Shown one piece after another: positions 6,078 to 8,326 of a stretch of 8,326 nucleotides of DNA (positions are counted from its first letter, which is position 1; each line of letters opens with the position of its first letter). Below the pieces are notes generated by a model. The model worked only from the letters and a program-made list of their open reading frames with translations. It was not told the origin of the DNA and did not search any database. This DNA is from Actinomycetes bacterium (GTDB lineage: Bacteria; Actinomycetota; Acidimicrobiia; UBA5794), in contig JAUVQC010000047.1 of assembly GCA_030598305.1 (NCBI GenBank), positions 1 to 8,326 on the forward strand, in the 5' to 3' direction. A program made the translations under genes and the position numbers.

Positions 6078-7187
6078 ATGAGTACACGTCCAGACGAGCC
6101 GGAGGGAGGCAGCTTCCAGATCTGGTTCCTGAGAATCGCCTCAGCGCTCGTTCTTCCCCTGCTCATGATCGGGTTCTTCTTCGCGTTTGATTTCCTTCGG
6201 GATGAGGATGCGAACAAAGCAGTCCAGGTCGCCGTCGCGGTTATCGCAGGCGTGGGTGGCATCTGGGGCATGTACTGGGGGATGGACCAGCTGATCAACC
6301 TGCTTCCTGAACGGAAGGGTCGAGCGATCCGACCGTTCGCGTTTGTGGGTCCCGCCATGGTGATACTTGCGTTCTACCTCGTCTACCCGGCTGTGAATAC
6401 GACGATCATCAGCTTCCAGGACAAACGTAGCGAAGCATGGGTCGGGTTCGACAACTACATCAGGATTTTCACCGAGAACACCTACCAGATCTCGATCCGA
6501 AACAGCCTCGGCTGGGTCATCCTCGTACCGGTTGCCGCGGTTGCCATCGGCCTTCTGTTCGCCGTGATGGTCGACAAACTCGGCAGACGGACGGAGTCGA
6601 TCACAAAATCGCTCATCTTCCTCCCGATGGCGATCTCATTCGTTGGCGCTTCTGTCGTGTTCGCCTTCGTGTATGGGTTCCGACCCGAGGGCTTCGGCGA
6701 GCAGATCGGAATCCTCAACGCCATATGGGTCAACTTCGGGGGAGACCCCGTCAACTGGCTCCAGCTACAACCATGGAACAACCTGTTCCTCATGGTCATC
6801 CTGGTCTGGCTCCAGGTAGGCTTCTCGATGGTCATCCTCTCGTCTGCCATCAAGGGAGTCCCCGAGGTCCTGTTGGAGGCCGCTCGCATCGACGGCGCCT
6901 CTGAATGGCAAGCGTTCTGGAAGGTCACCATCCCCTCGATATCATCCACAGTTATCGTTGTGTGGACGACGGTGTTGATCACGACATGGAAGGTGTTCGA
7001 CATCGTCTTCGTCATGACGGGTGGCCGCGACGGGACCCAGGTCGTTGCCCAGCAGATGGTGACGGAGTTCTTCACATTCCGTAACAACGGCGTCGGTGCG
7101 GCGTTGGCCGTACTGCTCTTCATAGCCGTCGTTCCCATCCTTGTGATCAACGTCAATCGATTCCGGGCGCAGGAGGCAACGCGATGA
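6078..7187 (+). CDS. ABC sugar importer permease, MalF/AglF-like
   Basis: Membrane channel subunit of a carbohydrate uptake ABC transporter (binding-protein-dependent permease family). It has 369 residues. The start ATG is 6 nt after CGGAG (6067-6071). The cytoplasmic EAA loop that docks the ATPase reads EAARIDGASEWQAFWKVTIP, beginning at residue 267. Hydrophobic segments occur at about 17-38, 46-68, 88-110, 144-165, 178-200, 230-255, 285-305 and 340-360. That is eight, two more than the six-span core, because of an N-terminal extension before IRPFAFVGPAMVIL, similar to MalF/AglF-type partners. It follows the binding protein by about 100 nt containing the 13-bp hairpin and overlaps the next permease as ATGA. 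The alpha-glucoside (AglF) label rests on the neighbouring AglE-like protein, so the substrate is less sure than the family. Confidence 0.92.
   Translation: MSTRPDEPEGGSFQIWFLRIASALVLPLLMIGFFFAFDFLRDEDANKAVQVAVAVIAGVGGIWGMYWGMDQLINLLPERKGRAIRPFAFVGPAMVILAFYLVYPAVNTTIISFQDKRSEAWVGFDNYIRIFTENTYQISIRNSLGWVILVPVAAVAIGLLFAVMVDKLGRRTESITKSLIFLPMAISFVGASVVFAFVYGFRPEGFGEQIGILNAIWVNFGGDPVNWLQLQPWNNLFLMVILVWLQVGFSMVILSSAIKGVPEVLLEAARIDGASEWQAFWKVTIPSISSTVIVVWTTVLITTWKVFDIVFVMTGGRDGTQVVAQQMVTEFFTFRNNGVGAALAVLLFIAVVPILVINVNRFRAQEATR
7171..7176 (+). promoter_or_regulatory. Strong internal ribosome binding site for the second permease
   Basis: AGGAGG lies inside the last codons of the first permease gene, 7 nt before the ATG at 7184. 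Together with the ATGA stop/start overlap it predicts coupled, roughly equal synthesis of the two permease subunits. Confidence 0.8.
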
Positions 7188-8056
7188 CCATTGACACACG
7201 CGCCAAGGCGTCGGAGTCGTTCTTCTCCAGGTTGCCCATCTACCTCACCGTGGGTGTCATCGTCACGTTGTGGACGATCCCATCGTTGGGTCTGTTGATC
7301 AACTCGTTCCGCGAGCCCAGGTCGATTCGCGCATCCGGCTGGTGGACCGTTTGGGGAGACATCTTCAATTCAGCGACGTGGAGCCTGGAGAACTACAAGA
7401 CGGTCCTCGATCAGGGGTTCAGCAACGCGTTCGCCAACACGGTGGCCGTGAGCATCCCCGCAGTGGTCATTCCGATCACCATCGCTGCATTCGCAGCGTA
7501 TGCATTCGCCTGGATGGATTTCCCGGGTCGCCATCTGCTGTTCGTGATAGTGGTGGGCCTCATGGTTGTTCCACTGCAGATGGCGCTGATCCCGATTCTC
7601 CGTGTGTATACGGCCATCGGTGTCACCGGAACGTACCCGGCCGTGTGGCTCGCTCATGCTGGATTCGGTCTACCGCTCGCGGTGTATCTGTTGCGAAACT
7701 ACATGGGGTCACTGCCGTCGTCGATCATCGAGTCGGCGACCATTGATGGCGCAGATCACTTCAAGATCTTCTCCAGACTCATCGTGCCGTTGTCTGTTCC
7801 GGTTCTGGCGTCTTTCGCGATCTTCCAGTTCCTCTGGGTGTGGAACGACTTTCTTGTCGCGTTGGTGTTCCTCGGTATCGACCCAGAAGTCCGAGTGCTG
7901 ACCGTAGAGCTTGCCGATCTGGCAGGACGAGGTGAGGGCGCCTTGAGCCTCTTGCCCGCAGCAGCGTTCGTAACGATGATTGTTCCTTTGGCGGTGTTCT
8001 TCGCACTGCAGCGGTTCTTCGTTCGAGGTCTCACGGCAGGATCCGTGAAGGGCTAG
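7184..8056 (+). CDS. ABC sugar importer permease, MalG/AglG-like
   Basis: Second channel subunit of the same importer, 290 residues, of the MalG-type (carbohydrate uptake) permease family. It starts ATG at 7184, overlapping the first permease stop by 4 nt. Membrane segments lie at about 18-40, 86-108, 117-139, 150-170, 198-222 and 257-278, six in total, as expected for the family. The EAA loop reads ESATIDGADHFKIFSRLIVP (residues 183-202), with the conserved Gly189 after Asp188. WVWNDFLVALVFL (218-230) is a typical MalG-type C-terminal signature. The stop is TAG (8054-8056), so amber is used as a normal terminator at least once in this genome. The periplasmic part is shorter than in rhizobial AglG. 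No ATPase gene follows directly; a shared ATPase of the MsiK kind, known in Streptomyces, could serve it. Confidence 0.92.
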   Translation: MTIDTRAKASESFFSRLPIYLTVGVIVTLWTIPSLGLLINSFREPRSIRASGWWTVWGDIFNSATWSLENYKTVLDQGFSNAFANTVAVSIPAVVIPITIAAFAAYAFAWMDFPGRHLLFVIVVGLMVVPLQMALIPILRVYTAIGVTGTYPAVWLAHAGFGLPLAVYLLRNYMGSLPSSIIESATIDGADHFKIFSRLIVPLSVPVLASFAIFQFLWVWNDFLVALVFLGIDPEVRVLTVELADLAGRGEGALSLLPAAAFVTMIVPLAVFFALQRFFVRGLTAGSVKG

Positions 8057-8075
8057 GAGGGCCCCCGGACACGAC

Positions 8076-8326
8076 ATGGCGACGGAAGTATCAGCCCAGT
8101 CGCTGAGAGACGAACTGAAGCGACGTAACTGGCTGGCGATAGCGATCGGCACCTTGGTCATGGTCTTCAGCTACTTCCCGTACGTGTCGTCGTTCACGAC
8201 GCTGCCCGGTGGTGACGTGGACATCAACCCTGCACTGGTCGGGATCGGCCTGGTGTTCGCACCGTTCGTCTTCGTCACTCTTGGATTCATCTCACGAAAT
8301 CCGAAGGCTCCCAAGAGGGTGCTCCA
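8076..8326 (+). CDS. Unrecognised small membrane protein, 3' end outside the window
   Basis: An open frame begins with ATG at 8076 and runs off the window after 83 codons. I do not recognise the family. The visible part has a polar, charged start (MATEVSAQSLRDELKRRN), a hydrophobic segment at about residues 19-36, a short polar loop with LPGGDVDINP (43-52), a second hydrophobic segment at about 53-72, and a basic stretch RNPKAPKRV. This looks like a membrane protein with at least two spans. It sits 19 nt after the second permease on the same strand, so it is probably in the same transcript. The ribosome site is weak: only GGA at 8067-8069 is well spaced, while AGGAGG at 8055-8060 is too far at 15 nt. 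It shows no Walker motif and is not the start of an ATPase. A role in or beside the importer is only a guess. Confidence 0.6.
   Translation, partial: MATEVSAQSLRDELKRRNWLAIAIGTLVMVFSYFPYVSSFTTLPGGDVDINPALVGIGLVFAPFVFVTLGFISRNPKAPKRVL

Noticed and set aside
6482..7156. Minus-strand open frame of 224 codons opposite the first permease
   Set aside because: It is opposite the permease core and EAA loop; the low-complexity Thr/Met/Arg-rich product looks like the complement of a membrane protein gene.

Overview
This is a moderately GC-rich bacterial window with every supported gene on the + strand. The gene order topA-tmk-holB, a TopA tail made of repeats without zinc fingers, and a high-GC codon style all point to an actinobacterium. 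An Acidimicrobiia-like lineage is my guess from style, not something the sequence proves.

Region 1 (start to 4484) is a compact housekeeping operon. It holds the 3' part of topA (DNA topoisomerase I), tmk (thymidylate kinase), holB (DNA polymerase III delta' subunit) and a PlsC-like 1-acyl-glycerol-3-phosphate acyltransferase. Spacing is tight: about 13-19 nt between topA and tmk, an ATGA overlap between tmk and holB, and an 8-nt overlap between holB and plsC.

Region 2 (4485-4621) is a control region. It has five TGCAAG/CTTGCA half-sites, a weak sigma70-like promoter, a 12-bp leader hairpin and a strong Shine-Dalgarno. The half-site cluster resembles an operator for a LacI/MalR-type sugar regulator, which fits the genes behind it.

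Region 3 (4622 to the window end) is an ABC importer operon of the alpha-glucoside (AglEFG) type. It consists of a lipoprotein substrate-binding protein, a perfect 13-bp intercistronic hairpin, two permeases overlapping by ATGA, and the start of an unrecognised small membrane protein. No ATPase gene lies in the window.

The most notable observation is that the substrate-binding protein gene carries an in-frame amber codon (5714-5716). The conserved C-terminal part of the family continues after it in the same frame for 85 codons to a TAA at 5972-5974. This could be a nonsense mutation, a sequence error or programmed readthrough; the sequence alone cannot decide. I see no evidence for a wholly new type of system here.
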